Positions 37,348 to 45,356 of a stretch of DNA of 64,000 nucleotides are shown piece by piece. The notes below the pieces were generated by a model. That model saw only the letters and a list, made by a program, of their open reading frames with translations. It did not search any database and was not told the origin of the DNA. The position numbers and the translations under genes are program-made. This DNA comes from Paenibacillus sp. XY044 (lineage in GTDB: Bacteria > Bacillota > Bacilli > Paenibacillales > Paenibacillaceae), in NCBI RefSeq assembly GCF_002257645.1, contig NZ_NQMO01000004.1, positions 372,001 to 436,000 on the forward strand. The letters are read 5' to 3'. Within the stretch, counting starts at the first letter, position 1. Each line of letters begins with the position of its first letter.

Positions 37348-37899
37348 GTGTACGAATTGTTCGTTCTGGGCGAACTGATGACAGGCGAGAAGCATGGCTA
37401 TATGCTCCAGGACGTCTTGAACAACGCGGTGGGGCTCGGCCGGAAGATCAGCTCCGGCACGCTGTATCCGCTTTTGTCGCGGATGACGGCGGCCGGATGG
37501 ATCCATTTGCGGATCGAAGAAGAGACGAAGGGTGGACGTACCCGGAAAATATACGCGATCACCGATGCCGGTCGGGAGCGTTTCGAAGGGTTGATGGAGG
37601 AGACGCTTGAGCCGAACCCGGAAGCGGAGGCTGCGCTCATCTTCCGCTTCAAGATGGTGTATTTCGGATACGTGCGGAGGGAGGTGCGCCTGGCCTGCTT
37701 GAAGGACTACCTGCAAATCATCCGGAGAAGCCGGGAATATGTGGACCGATTTGAGGCGTATCTGCAGTCGCAAAAGCCGGAACCCGCCAAGCAGCGGGAC
37801 CAGCTGCTCCGGATGTTCGATTACCGCAAGCGGCTGGGGGAGGCGGATGAAGCCTGGATCACCGCAGAAATCGAGCGGATCGAGGCCGAGGAAGATTGA
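37348..37899 (+). CDS. PadR-family transcriptional regulator
   Basis: A 183-residue winged-helix repressor. The N-terminal PadR domain reads FVLGELMTGEKHGYMLQ and SGTLYPLLSRMTAAGWI, followed by a C-terminal helical dimerisation region. GTG 37348 is preferred because GGAGGTGA ends five bases before it; a GTG at 37339 lies within that site. It is followed by an MFS transporter gene 122 bases downstream on the same strand, so it likely represses itself and that efflux-type transporter until a drug-like or phenolic ligand binds. Confidence 0.88.
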   Translation: MYELFVLGELMTGEKHGYMLQDVLNNAVGLGRKISSGTLYPLLSRMTAAGWIHLRIEEETKGGRTRKIYAITDAGRERFEGLMEETLEPNPEAEAALIFRFKMVYFGYVRREVRLACLKDYLQIIRRSREYVDRFEAYLQSQKPEPAKQRDQLLRMFDYRKRLGEADEAWITAEIERIEAEED

Positions 37900-38021
37900 A
37901 CAGGAATGTCGTGAAAGATGACGATCAAGGATATCGTTCAAGGGATTGAACAAGCACATGGAATTCAAGAAGATTCGTGCGTGTGAAACCAATTCAATCA
38001 TGGTTAGGGAGGGACTCATCC

Positions 38022-39182
38022 ATGGAAAGGTTATGGACGAGGTCGTTTATTCAAATCACGGCCGGCATGCTTGTGCTGTTCACCGGGTTTTACCTGCTGC
38101 TGCCGACGATGCCGCTTTTTATTAAGGAGATGGGCGGGGACGAATCCCAGGTCGGGCTTGTGACCGGCGTGTTCACGCTGAGCGCCGTCTTGTTCCGTCC
38201 CGTCGTAGGCGGACTGCTCGACCGTTACGGCAGAAGGCCCTTTATGATTTGGGGATTGCTGTTTTTTGTATTATCCATGTATCTGTATGACTGGGTTGGC
38301 GGCATTTCCGTTCTTCTCGGGCTGCGCATCCTTCACGGGGCCAGCTGGGCGCTCTCTACCACAGCGGTGAGCACGTCGGTCACCGACATCATTCCCACCC
38401 AGCGCCGTGGTGAAGGGATGGGCTGGTTCGGCCTGGCGATGACGATCGCCATGGCGGTCGGGCCGATGCTCGGGACCTGGGTACACCAGAGCGGCTCGTT
38501 CCACCAGTTGTTTTTGCTGGCGACCGGCTTGTCCGCCGCTGCATTCATCCTGGTCTTTCTGACCCGGATCCCGTTTCAGATCCAGACGGAGCGCCGGAAG
38601 ATCGTCTTTTTCGAAAAATCGGTTCTTCCCGTCACCTCGTCGCTGTTCTTCCTGTCGGCGGCATACGGCGGGATCACGACGTTTCTGCCGCTGTTTGCCG
38701 AATCGGTCCGGGTGAATGCCGGTACCTTCTTTCTCGTCTACGCCCTCGCCCTGACGCTGGCGCGGCCGGTGGCCGGGAAGCTGGCCGACCGGCTTGGCGA
38801 AGTTTACGTGATCGTGCCGGCGCTGGCCGTCACGGCGGCCGGCCTGCTCGTTCTCGCCTTCGCCGGCGGGCTTACCGGCGTCATCATTGCGGCCGTGCTG
38901 TACGGCATCGGCTTTGGCTCGGCACAACCGGCCATGCAGGCGGTGAACCTGCGGCTTGCCGATCCGGAGCGGCGGGGCGCGGCCAGCGCTTCGTACATGA
39001 CCGCCTTCGACCTCGGCATCGGCCTGGGCTCCATCCTGCTGGGCTGGGTGTCGCAGTACACGGGATACAACGCGCTGTTCGGGGTTTGCGCAGCATCCGT
39101 CGCTGTATCGGCGCTGATCTTTCTGGCGTTCGTCCGTAAACCGCTGGCCAAGCGGCAGGTGGAGCAGGCTGCCGTGGAGTAA
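38022..39182 (+). CDS. MFS transporter (efflux-type)
   Basis: A 386-residue, 12-helix major facilitator transporter. GGGAGGG lies eight bases before ATG 38022; an in-frame upstream ATG at 37977 lacks one. The conserved cytoplasmic loop-2 motif GGLLDRYGRRPFM is present, and the second half repeats GKLADRLGEV. This resembles the YfcJ/drug-efflux branch rather than a sugar porter. With PadR upstream, a role in export of a toxic small molecule is the likeliest inference. Confidence 0.85.
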   Translation: MERLWTRSFIQITAGMLVLFTGFYLLLPTMPLFIKEMGGDESQVGLVTGVFTLSAVLFRPVVGGLLDRYGRRPFMIWGLLFFVLSMYLYDWVGGISVLLGLRILHGASWALSTTAVSTSVTDIIPTQRRGEGMGWFGLAMTIAMAVGPMLGTWVHQSGSFHQLFLLATGLSAAAFILVFLTRIPFQIQTERRKIVFFEKSVLPVTSSLFFLSAAYGGITTFLPLFAESVRVNAGTFFLVYALALTLARPVAGKLADRLGEVYVIVPALAVTAAGLLVLAFAGGLTGVIIAAVLYGIGFGSAQPAMQAVNLRLADPERRGAASASYMTAFDLGIGLGSILLGWVSQYTGYNALFGVCAASVAVSALIFLAFVRKPLAKRQVEQAAVE

Positions 39183-39277
39183 TAAGAACGGCTCGACAGA
39201 GCGCTGCTAGTAGGACTCGCTGAGGTGGCGCTATTGGCAAAGCCCTGTTTTTCTTATCAAAAAGAAAGGAATATTGG

Positions 39278-39292
39278 ATGTAATCGCTTCCC
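39278..39292 (+). promoter_or_regulatory. cre-like site upstream of the ASRT-family gene
   Basis: ATGTAATCGCTTCCC matches WTGNAANCGNWNNCW except the last base. A TATAAT box follows at 39302-39307 without a properly spaced -35 element. Confidence 0.4.
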
Positions 39293-39383
39293 CGCCAGGG
39301 TTATAATGGGAAAAAGGCTGCGACTCCGTCTCATGGGTTCACATCGGAAACGCGGCAAACTACTTTTGAAAAGAGGGATTCGA

Positions 39384-39752
39384 TTGTCCAAAGGTCAGTT
39401 ACAGTGGATTATTCCCGACGGGTACATCCCGCCGACGAGCAGCGGCCAGCTGGAAAGCCACGAATCGATTTGCGTGCTGAACTTAAGCGGAGAAGAAGTG
39501 ACAGTGACGGTTAACGCCTTTTTCGAAGATCGGGAGCCGCTCCTGGGCATGGTTACAACCGTGGGGGGACAGCGGACGAAGCATATCCGCACGGCCCATC
39601 TGAACGCGGATGGGAATTACATACCTAAAGGGATTCCTTATGCCATGGAGGTGACCGGCAGCGCTCCGATTTTTGTACAATACAGCCGACTGGATTCTAC
39701 GCAGGCCGAGAACGCGCTGATGAGCGTGATGGGATATCCGGTACAAGAGTAA
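39384..39752 (+). CDS. Anabaena sensory-rhodopsin transducer (ASRT) family protein
   Basis: A 122-residue soluble beta-sandwich protein of the ASRT superfamily, recognised from WIIPDGYIPP at its N-terminus followed by LESHESICVLNLSGEEV and FFEDREPL. TTG 39384 is chosen because GAGGG lies upstream and family members begin two or three residues before this motif; longer starts add a basic, non-conserved stretch. No rhodopsin gene is present. Members in heterotrophs have been proposed to bind small molecules such as sugars, and a cre-like site upstream agrees with a sugar-linked role. Exact function unknown. Confidence 0.8.
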   Translation: MSKGQLQWIIPDGYIPPTSSGQLESHESICVLNLSGEEVTVTVNAFFEDREPLLGMVTTVGGQRTKHIRTAHLNADGNYIPKGIPYAMEVTGSAPIFVQYSRLDSTQAENALMSVMGYPVQE

Positions 39753-39825
39753 AACTGCGCCATGAGGAAGCTTGGGTGTTATTCGAGGTAAAAGGACCAG
39801 AGCTTTTTTAAATAAGCCGGCAGCC

Positions 39826-39860
39826 ATGCCCCGGCCACTTCTCAGAAGAGGCTGGGGCAT
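39826..39860. terminator. Stem-loop terminator
   Basis: ATGCCCCGGCC (39826-39836) pairs with GGCTGGGGCAT (39850-39860) with one G-U pair. The T tract is weak. It lies between the ASRT-family gene and the convergent CPBP pseudogene. Confidence 0.6.
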
Positions 39861-39877
39861 TTATGTATCAAGGGGAC

Positions 39878-40529
39878 TCATGCCTTGGAATGAAATCTAT
39901 ACTGTGTTAATGTTTTTCCCCATACCAAAGTGATCAGCATAACCACTAAGGCTGTTACAAGAAAAACGGAAAAAGTAGCGTAGCTTGAATCATAATTACT
40001 GCAGAATGGTCCGTTTGAAGATGGGGAATGATGTGCCATGCTTGCCAAATGACTCCTAGCATTACACTAGCCATCCATGCATTCCATCGATATTCAAGCT
40101 TGTCATATACATATCCTTGCCAACCAATCTCTTCACATAGAGCAGGAACGATAAAAAGCAAAAACAAACCAATGGCTGTTAGAGGTGAAAATGACAGAGG
40201 GGGTACGGAAGGGAGCAGGATCTTCATAACTCCGTAAGAAATGATCATGATCAGGGGCATGGATAGAAAAGCCGGAATATACCAGCTTTTGCGCTCTATT
40301 GTAATGTGAAGTATTTTCCTGCATAAATCTTTAACACCTTGAGTTCGATCTTTCTGATAAACCAGGATCAAAGCAGCAATCATAGGACATACAAACATCA
40401 AGGCGCTAATGGGGAGGTTGATATGTTGGCCGCCATACCTGCTAACCAAAACGGAATAGATAGAACATAGACCAAACCAAAATAGACCCAAATCGAAAGA
40501 GAAGAATGATGAGATGAGAAATTTTTCAT
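39878..40529 (-). pseudogene. Decayed CPBP-family intramembrane protease gene
   Basis: Three reading frames carry successive parts of one CPBP (Abi) protease. From ATG 40529, one frame gives MKNFSSHHSSLSIWV and LSIPFW, a typical N-terminus. A second frame then gives INLPISALMFVCPMIAALI through the catalytic CEEIGWQGY and the WHIIPH motif to a stop at 39955. A third frame supplies a C-terminal helix and VWGKTLTQYR, ending at 39878. Family members normally have about 60 more residues between the WH motif and that last helix, so an internal deletion with frame change and a separate N-terminal frameshift are both implied. The central open frame could still make a truncated protein of 178 residues. 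Confidence 0.75.
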
Positions 40530-40591
40530 AAAGAATTTAACCTCATTACGTTATTTGAGAATAAAACTTTACACGACGATCTGCCGGCCGT

Positions 40592-41140
40592 TCATGGCCG
40601 GGCTCCTTCAGGAATCATCAAGGCTTGCTGCACAGTCGAATTGTTGATCACAAGCAGCTTTCCGCGGTAGGGCTCCACGATCTGCATAATTTCCGGTTTT
40701 TCCTTTTTCGCGTGCCGGTAATTCCATTTGTACATTTTGCGGAGCATGCCGAACGACTGCTGGTAGTTTCCCTGCTCCAGCCCCAGTTTCTGCACGGTAA
40801 AACGCTTCAGAATGCGGTAATTGCGGACCCAGATCGGCGTGTCGACGTAAACGATTAGGTCCGCGTCCGCGAAGCTCCGCTGCACCCACTGATAATGGAC
40901 GCCCTCGATAATCCATTGGTCCTGCTCGAGAATACCGTTCAGGATGCGGTCCCTTTCCTCGAAGCTGTTCTTTACGTCTCCGCCGTCCGTGCGCCTCCAC
41001 ACCATATTGTCCAATTCATAATAAGGTATGCCCAATTGCTCGGACAACGCTCTGGCCAGGGTGGATTTACCGCTGCCGACCGAGCCGATAATGCGAATTT
41101 TGTCCGGTGCCTTCGTGCCGTCTGATCTATGAACTGCCAT
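40592..41140 (-). CDS. P-loop kinase-like protein (FlaR / adenylate-kinase-like)
   Basis: A 182-residue cytosolic nucleotide-binding protein with Walker A GSVGSGKST at 19-27 and the early segment YYELDNMVWRR, as in proteins annotated DNA topology modulation protein FlaR, which are structurally related to adenylate and shikimate kinases. Lys/Arg-rich C-terminal half (KRFTVQKLGLEQGN) matches the family. GGAGG lies ten bases before ATG 41140. Its substrate is not known. It is transcribed in the same direction as the APH-type gene upstream, 69 bases away. Confidence 0.8.
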   Translation of the reverse strand: MAVHRSDGTKAPDKIRIIGSVGSGKSTLARALSEQLGIPYYELDNMVWRRTDGGDVKNSFEERDRILNGILEQDQWIIEGVHYQWVQRSFADADLIVYVDTPIWVRNYRILKRFTVQKLGLEQGNYQQSFGMLRKMYKWNYRHAKKEKPEIMQIVEPYRGKLLVINNSTVQQALMIPEGARP

Positions 41141-41209
41141 GGGCTTCGCCTCCGTTAACCTCTATATCGGTTCATAAATTCGACTTTCCGGAAGGGAGCT
41201 CCTGCCTAA

Positions 41210-41944
41210 TTAGTCCAACATTTCGATCCACCGGGTAAAATAGGCCAGCCCTTCAGGATCGACATGCTGCCTGCCGTAAGCGTCAAGAAACGTGTCGTGA
41301 TATCGGTCTGTCTTCAAGTTGTAGTTCAGCGTCCACAGCCCGTAATACAAATCGTAGTGCCGGTCCCCGATGCCGCCGTCCCCGAGGTCGATAAATCCCC
41401 GGAACCCGAAGCTGTCCAGCATGATATTCGGCAGGCAGTAATCGCCGTGAATGATGACGTCGTCAGAGGGCGTATACCGAAACGGCTTCAGCGCTTCGTC
41501 CAGATCGGGAAGGGCTATCCCGGCGTCCTGAAGCATTTCCCGCGTGCGGCCCGGATACGGGCAGCCGTGCAGAGGCAGCGAATGCAGCATCCGCAATTGT
41601 TCTCCGAACACTTTTGCCAAGCGGGCGGGCTGTTCCAAAAAAGTCGGACTTGCCCCATTTTCGCCGGGCACCGGTTCGGTAAGCAGGTAATCATGCCCTT
41701 CGTCCGAAGCAAAGGCGATGGCCCTTGGTGCCAGCTGATGCGAATGCAGAAAATCCGTCATACGGTATTCCCGCTCCAGCCGTCCTTTCCCGCTGATCTT
41801 CAGAAAGAAGCGCTCAGCCCCCTCCACCCGCAAGGTTTGTGCCTGCCCGGAACAGCTGCTGTCATAGAAAACGGCGTTTGTCAAAAACGGCCGGACAGCA
41901 GCCGGTATGGATTCGATATCGACATACGTTTTCTGTCTGCTCAT
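41210..41944 (-). CDS. Aminoglycoside phosphotransferase (APH(3')-like) family protein
   Basis: A 244-residue kinase with the APH catalytic loop HGDYCLPN and the metal-binding segment IDLGDGGIGDRHYDL. GGAGGTGA precedes ATG 41944; a longer frame to 42004 has no ribosome site. The overall layout matches APH(3')-type enzymes, which phosphorylate the 3'-OH of kanamycin-like drugs, but chromosomal relatives in soil Bacillota include kinases of unknown substrate, so resistance should not be assumed. It lies in a cluster of single-gene units and may be cotranscribed with the P-loop gene. Confidence 0.82.
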   Translation of the reverse strand: MSRQKTYVDIESIPAAVRPFLTNAVFYDSSCSGQAQTLRVEGAERFFLKISGKGRLEREYRMTDFLHSHQLAPRAIAFASDEGHDYLLTEPVPGENGASPTFLEQPARLAKVFGEQLRMLHSLPLHGCPYPGRTREMLQDAGIALPDLDEALKPFRYTPSDDVIIHGDYCLPNIMLDSFGFRGFIDLGDGGIGDRHYDLYYGLWTLNYNLKTDRYHDTFLDAYGRQHVDPEGLAYFTRWIEMLD

Positions 41945-42043
41945 CTTTTCACCTCCGCAGCTTTTTTCAGTACAGCTTACCATAAAAAGTAACGGACGGC
42001 CCATCGATCCGGGTGAATTATAAATCCACCTGCAAATGACCGC

Positions 42044-42074
42044 TTGACCTTCACATGATGTGAGGGTTTACACT
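42044..42074 (+). promoter_or_regulatory. MerR-type promoter with 19-base spacer and dyad operator
   Basis: TTGACC (42044-42049), a 19-base spacer, and TACACT (42069-42074). The spacer holds CCTTCACAT-G-ATGTGAGGG, nine-base arms with one mismatch. A lengthened spacer with a central dyad is the hallmark of promoters that MerR proteins activate by DNA distortion. Confidence 0.8.
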
Positions 42075-42116
42075 TGCTTTAACAGATGGCTGTATAGCCG
42101 ATGAAGGGGAGTAACG

Positions 42117-42500
42117 ATGATGCATATTAGCGAACTGTCTCGCGCCACGGGCGTGAGCCTGCGCTCACTGCGGTATTACGAGGAGAAGGAGCTGCTTCAT
42201 CCCGTCCGGCTGGATAACGGATACCGGGAATACGGCCTGTCCGATGTCGAGCGCGTCCGGATCATCCAGCTGTACTTCAGCCTTGGGCTGAGCGCCAAAG
42301 AGATCAGCGATGCCTATCCGTGCGCCGGATCGGAGGACGTTCGGCGGGATTGCTTGCCTGGAGCGATCCGGGTGGGGGAAGCCAAGCTGGCGGAGATTGG
42401 GGAGCGGATCGATACGCTTAGAAGGGCGGAAGCCCATCTGCAGGAATGCCTGACCAATTGGAGACGTCAATTGGAGGAAGGAGGGGATCATGATGAGTAA
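42117..42500 (+). CDS. MerR-family transcriptional regulator
   Basis: A 127-residue regulator with the MerR helix-turn-helix MMHISELSRATGVSLRSLRYYEEKELL and a dimerisation coiled coil (about 85-120, KLAEIGERIDTLRRAEAHLQECL). The C-terminal effector region is short and has only isolated cysteines, so metal sensing is not supported. AGGGGAG precedes ATG 42117 by five bases. It drives its own MerR-type promoter, and the downstream SDR gene overlaps it by 11 bases, so the dehydrogenase is the direct target. Confidence 0.9.
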   Translation: MMHISELSRATGVSLRSLRYYEEKELLHPVRLDNGYREYGLSDVERVRIIQLYFSLGLSAKEISDAYPCAGSEDVRRDCLPGAIRVGEAKLAEIGERIDTLRRAEAHLQECLTNWRRQLEEGGDHDE

Positions 42501-43212
42501 GCGGGTAGCGCTGGTCACCGGCGGGAATCGCGGGATCGGAAAGGAAATCGCCAGACAGCTGGCGCAGAAGGGACTGCATGTCATCATCGGCTGCCGGAGC
42601 GAAGAGAAGGGGCAGCAAGCGGTAACCGAGCTTCGTTCGGAGGGACTTGGGCTGGAGGTTCAGATGGTGGATCTGCAAGATCCGGGAAGCATTGATGCGA
42701 TGCTGGATCGAATCCGGCAGGAGCATGGCAGGCTGGACGTTCTCGTTAACAACGCCGGCATCATCCTGGACCGGGGCGTATCCGTCTTGGACGTTAAGGA
42801 GAGTGTGATGAAAGAAACGCTGGAGGCCAACTTCTTCGGCGCGCTGCGCATGATCCAGGCGGTGGTGCCGTTGATGAAGGAACAAGGGTACGGGCGGATC
42901 GTCAATATGTCGTCCGGCCTTGGTTCTTTTGAGGTGATGCAGGGACTCCTCGGGCTTAAGGGTTCATCCTCGGCTTACCGGATTTCCAAGACGATGCTAA
43001 ATGCGCTGACGGTGCTGGTGGACCAGGAAGCCGCGGCGTACGGCGTCCAAACGAATGCGGTTTGCCCCGGCAGAGTGCGGACCGATATGGGCGGGACGGA
43101 CGCTCCGCTCTCGGTGGCGGAGGGGGCCGATACAGCCGTGTGGCTGGCCACCGCCGGAGAAGACGGACCAAGCGGGGGATATTTTCGGGGACGTCAGGCA
43201 ATTGCTTGGTGA
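42490..43212 (+). CDS. Short-chain dehydrogenase/reductase
   Basis: A classical SDR of 240 residues: cofactor motif TGGNRGIG at 10-17, NNAG at 87-90, catalytic Ser at 141/142, and YRISK with Tyr163 and Lys167. Asp61 in MVDLQD follows the third strand; an Arg in GCRSEE after strand two suggests NADPH preference. Plant-type carbonyl reductases have a similar layout. It overlaps the MerR gene by 11 bases with GGAGGGG before its start, so it is translationally coupled to its regulator and is likely induced by a reactive carbonyl or drug-like effector. Confidence 0.88.
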   Translation: MMSKRVALVTGGNRGIGKEIARQLAQKGLHVIIGCRSEEKGQQAVTELRSEGLGLEVQMVDLQDPGSIDAMLDRIRQEHGRLDVLVNNAGIILDRGVSVLDVKESVMKETLEANFFGALRMIQAVVPLMKEQGYGRIVNMSSGLGSFEVMQGLLGLKGSSSAYRISKTMLNALTVLVDQEAAAYGVQTNAVCPGRVRTDMGGTDAPLSVAEGADTAVWLATAGEDGPSGGYFRGRQAIAW

Positions 43213-43238
43213 ATGGCGGACAGGGCTCCAAAAATCAA

Positions 43239-43262
43239 AGGCCGGGGATTATTCCCTGGCCT
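43239..43262. terminator. Possible terminator hairpin overlapping the ferritin-like stop
   Basis: AGGCC (43239-43243) and GGCCT (43258-43262) with GGG/CCC inner pairs form a compact hairpin between the convergent SDR and ferritin-like genes. T tracts are poor. Confidence 0.4.
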
Positions 43263-43683
43263 GCTGCGTAAGGAAATACAAAAACCAAACGGCGTGATTC
43301 TGCTCATCGGCAGCGGCCCTCAGGAAAGCCTGCTTCACGGCCGGATCGGATGCCCGGTCGGCGGCTTCATGGTAGAAGTCCACCGTGTTTTGTTCGTCCT
43401 TGAAGGCAAAGTGGAGGCCATCCCGGTAGTCGGATGGACATGGCTCATTGATGACAGGTGCCGGCTGTCTTCCGGTCAGGGTCGTGTACAGCCCGGCAAA
43501 CGTTTGGTAGTGTCTGATTTCGTCTTTCCGGATCTCCGCGATCTGCTTCCGTTCTTCCTCGCTCGGTGCCGCACCCGCCAGCCGTTCATAGCAGGCGATG
43601 GCGGAGTATTCGCCGTTGATGGCTTTCTCAAGATCGGCGATCGAGGAGGCCGGAGCCCGATAGTCCCACGTATAGTAATACAT
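43249..43683 (-). CDS. Ferritin-like (rubrerythrin-fold) protein
   Basis: A 144-residue four-helix protein. Candidate metal ligands occur in the expected helices: NGEYSAIACYE, IRKDEIRHYQ, FKDEQNTVDFYHEAAD and AADEQNHA, forming an EExxH-like pattern of ferritin-like diiron sites. The C-terminal rubredoxin domain of true rubrerythrins is absent. AAGGGAG precedes ATG 43683. It may sequester iron or relieve peroxide stress; spore-coat ferritin-like proteins of Bacillota are an alternative family. Single-gene unit. Confidence 0.8.
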   Translation of the reverse strand: MYYYTWDYRAPASSIADLEKAINGEYSAIACYERLAGAAPSEEERKQIAEIRKDEIRHYQTFAGLYTTLTGRQPAPVINEPCPSDYRDGLHFAFKDEQNTVDFYHEAADRASDPAVKQAFLRAAADEQNHAVWFLYFLTQQARE

Positions 43684-43835
43684 CGTTGGTTTATCTCCCT
43701 TCGTAATGGATGCTTTCCTTCACCTTATTCAGCATCCTGGGCAAACGTCATTCATTCGGGCAAAAATAGCAGTAAGGAGGGAGGAAGATATGCCGATGCC
43801 CATAAAATGGATATTTTTTATTTTTAAAATATCCG

Positions 43836-43864
43836 TTGACACCCTTTCCTGGAAGCGCTATTAT
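43836..43864 (+). promoter_or_regulatory. Sigma-A promoter of the LacI-controlled operon, with cre-like core
   Basis: TTGACA (43836-43841), 17-base spacer, TATTAT (43859-43864). The spacer's end reads TGGAAGCGCT, a partial cre overlapping the -10 box. The first LacI operator lies 34 bases downstream of the -10 box. Confidence 0.8.
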
Positions 43865-43897
43865 AGACGCATCTTAATCAAGTTGCTGCATCAAAAC

Positions 43898-43909
43898 GGG
43901 AACGTTCCC
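43898..43909. promoter_or_regulatory. LacI operator copy 1
   Basis: Perfect palindrome GGGAACGTTCCC, flanked by A-rich sequence, about 27 bases after the predicted transcription start. CG-centred palindromes of this type are typical LacI-family operators, and the regulator gene follows. Confidence 0.75.
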
Positions 43910-44004
43910 AAAATCTTCATGGTTTAGATCCGGCCATTCTATTTTCTTAAGGGTCTTTCCCGTTCGATTGAATTCCTTTGAAGCAAAGCCGTGAGAGGCA
44001 TGTC

Positions 44005-44034
44005 CTTCATTTTGGGAACGTTCCCAAAATGAAG
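44005..44034. promoter_or_regulatory. LacI operator copy 2, inside a 30-base perfect palindrome
   Basis: The left half CTTCATTTTGGGAAC is followed directly by its exact reverse complement, centred at 44019/44020 on the operator core. It could also form a strong RNA hairpin in the leader. Confidence 0.75.
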
Positions 44035-44212
44035 CGGGAAACGGAATTCCGTGTCGGAACCTTTAAGGCGGGAGCCTTCATAAGGGTTGTGATGTTGGAT
44101 CTGAGACAGGGAACAAACAGACAACGGCTTGTGCCGGCGGGTGTTCCCGGTAAAAAAGTGGCAGCCCCGGCCAAACAAGTCCTTTTCTTGAACCAAGGCT
44201 GTCTGGTAAAAT

Positions 44213-44224
44213 GGGAACGTTCCC
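44213..44224. promoter_or_regulatory. LacI operator copy 3
   Basis: GGGAACGTTCCC with A/T-rich flanks, about 105 bases before the regulator start. Together with copies 1 and 2 it would allow DNA looping or cooperative repression. Confidence 0.75.
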
Positions 44225-44329
44225 AAAAATGGTTTTCGTGCTGTTTCTTGCCATTGATTCCGCCTCAGCCGGTTTGGCAAGAGAAGGGGCCGAAGCCTAG
44301 GGAAACGATACATGGAGAGAGTGATTACA

Positions 44330-45334
44330 GTGGGTCCAACCATTCACGATGTCGCCAGATTGGCGGGAACAAGCAAAAGCACCGTGTCCCGTTACCTGAA
44401 CGGGCAGCAGGTTAAAAAAGCAACGCAGGAAGCGCTGGATAAAGCCATCAAGGAGCTGAATTTCCACCGCAACGCCAATGCCCGCAGGCTGGTGCTTGAC
44501 CGGACGAACAGCATCGCCGTCGTCGTCGACAACATTTCGAATATTTTCTATTCCGGCGTGATCCGGGGCATTGAGGGAGTAGCGAATCTGAAGGGATACA
44601 ATTGTACCTTCCTCAGCTGGACTTCCAACTATGCGGAAGAAATATCCTTTCTCAACCTTTTGTATGAAGGGCAGGTCGACGGAATTATCCTGGTGAGCTT
44701 CCAAAAACGCAAGGACGAAGATCTGGAAAGAATCAGGGACTCGCAGTATCCGGTTGCGCTGATCGGGGATCACGGCGGCAAGGACGGCATCTTCGCAGTC
44801 GACGTGGACAACGCCGCAGGCGTTTACGATATCGTCGGATATTTGCACAGCCTGGGCCACCGGGAGATCGCATACATTTCCGGACCGCAGCATGCCGCCG
44901 CGAACCAGCATCGCTTTAACGGATATTTGCAGGCGATGGAAACGCTTGGGTTAACCTACCGGCCGGAATGGGTGGTGGAGTCGGACTGGAGCAGTCAGGG
45001 CGGTTATCAGGCTATGAAGCAGCTGCTTGAGCGCAAAGGCTTCTCGGCCGTCATCGGCTCCAACGACGAAGCGGCAACCGGGGCGCTGCGGGCCATCCAG
45101 GAGCACGGACTCAACGTGCCCAAGCAAATGTCGGTCGTCGGGTATGACGACATTTCGATCTCGGAATGGGTGTATCCTTCGCTGACGACGGTACGCCAGC
45201 CCTTTGAAGCCATCGGCCGAAAGGCGGCGGAAGGATTGTTCCAACAGATCGAGGGCGTCCAGGACAAGAGTGAAGAAGCGATCCATCTTCTGAAGCCGAA
45301 GCTCATCGTCCGGGATTCCTGCGGAACCAAGTAA
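44330..45334 (+). CDS. LacI-family transcriptional regulator of the catabolic operon
   Basis: A 334-residue repressor with N-terminal helix-turn-helix GPTIHDVARLAGTSKSTVSRYLNG and a periplasmic-binding-protein-like effector domain ending SLTTVRQPFEAIGRKAAE. GTG 44330 is chosen because GGAGAG lies eight bases upstream and the family usually starts two residues before TIxDVA; an ATG six codons earlier has a weaker site. It is the first gene of the operon and surely autoregulates through the operators at 43898-44224. The effector is likely a sugar or sugar phosphate made by the pathway. Confidence 0.92.
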   Translation: MGPTIHDVARLAGTSKSTVSRYLNGQQVKKATQEALDKAIKELNFHRNANARRLVLDRTNSIAVVVDNISNIFYSGVIRGIEGVANLKGYNCTFLSWTSNYAEEISFLNLLYEGQVDGIILVSFQKRKDEDLERIRDSQYPVALIGDHGGKDGIFAVDVDNAAGVYDIVGYLHSLGHREIAYISGPQHAAANQHRFNGYLQAMETLGLTYRPEWVVESDWSSQGGYQAMKQLLERKGFSAVIGSNDEAATGALRAIQEHGLNVPKQMSVVGYDDISISEWVYPSLTTVRQPFEAIGRKAAEGLFQQIEGVQDKSEEAIHLLKPKLIVRDSCGTK

Positions 45335-45356
45335 AGAGTAAAGAGGGGTGAAAACG

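Larger units (their letters stand above)
43684..44329. other. Long leader and control region of the LacI operon
   Basis: A 646-base gap containing one strong promoter (43836-43864) and three copies of the palindrome GGGAACGTTCCC. The distance from promoter to regulator start is about 460 bases. Short open frames in it have no ribosome sites. No riboswitch was recognised. Confidence 0.6.

Noticed and set aside
41210..41944. Calling the APH-type gene an antibiotic resistance determinant
   Set aside because: The catalytic motifs support a kinase of the family, but the sequence alone does not show drug specificity, and no mobile element surrounds it.
43978..44415. A 145-codon open frame in the LacI leader
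   Set aside because: It runs through two operator copies and into the LacI gene in a different frame, and has no ribosome site.
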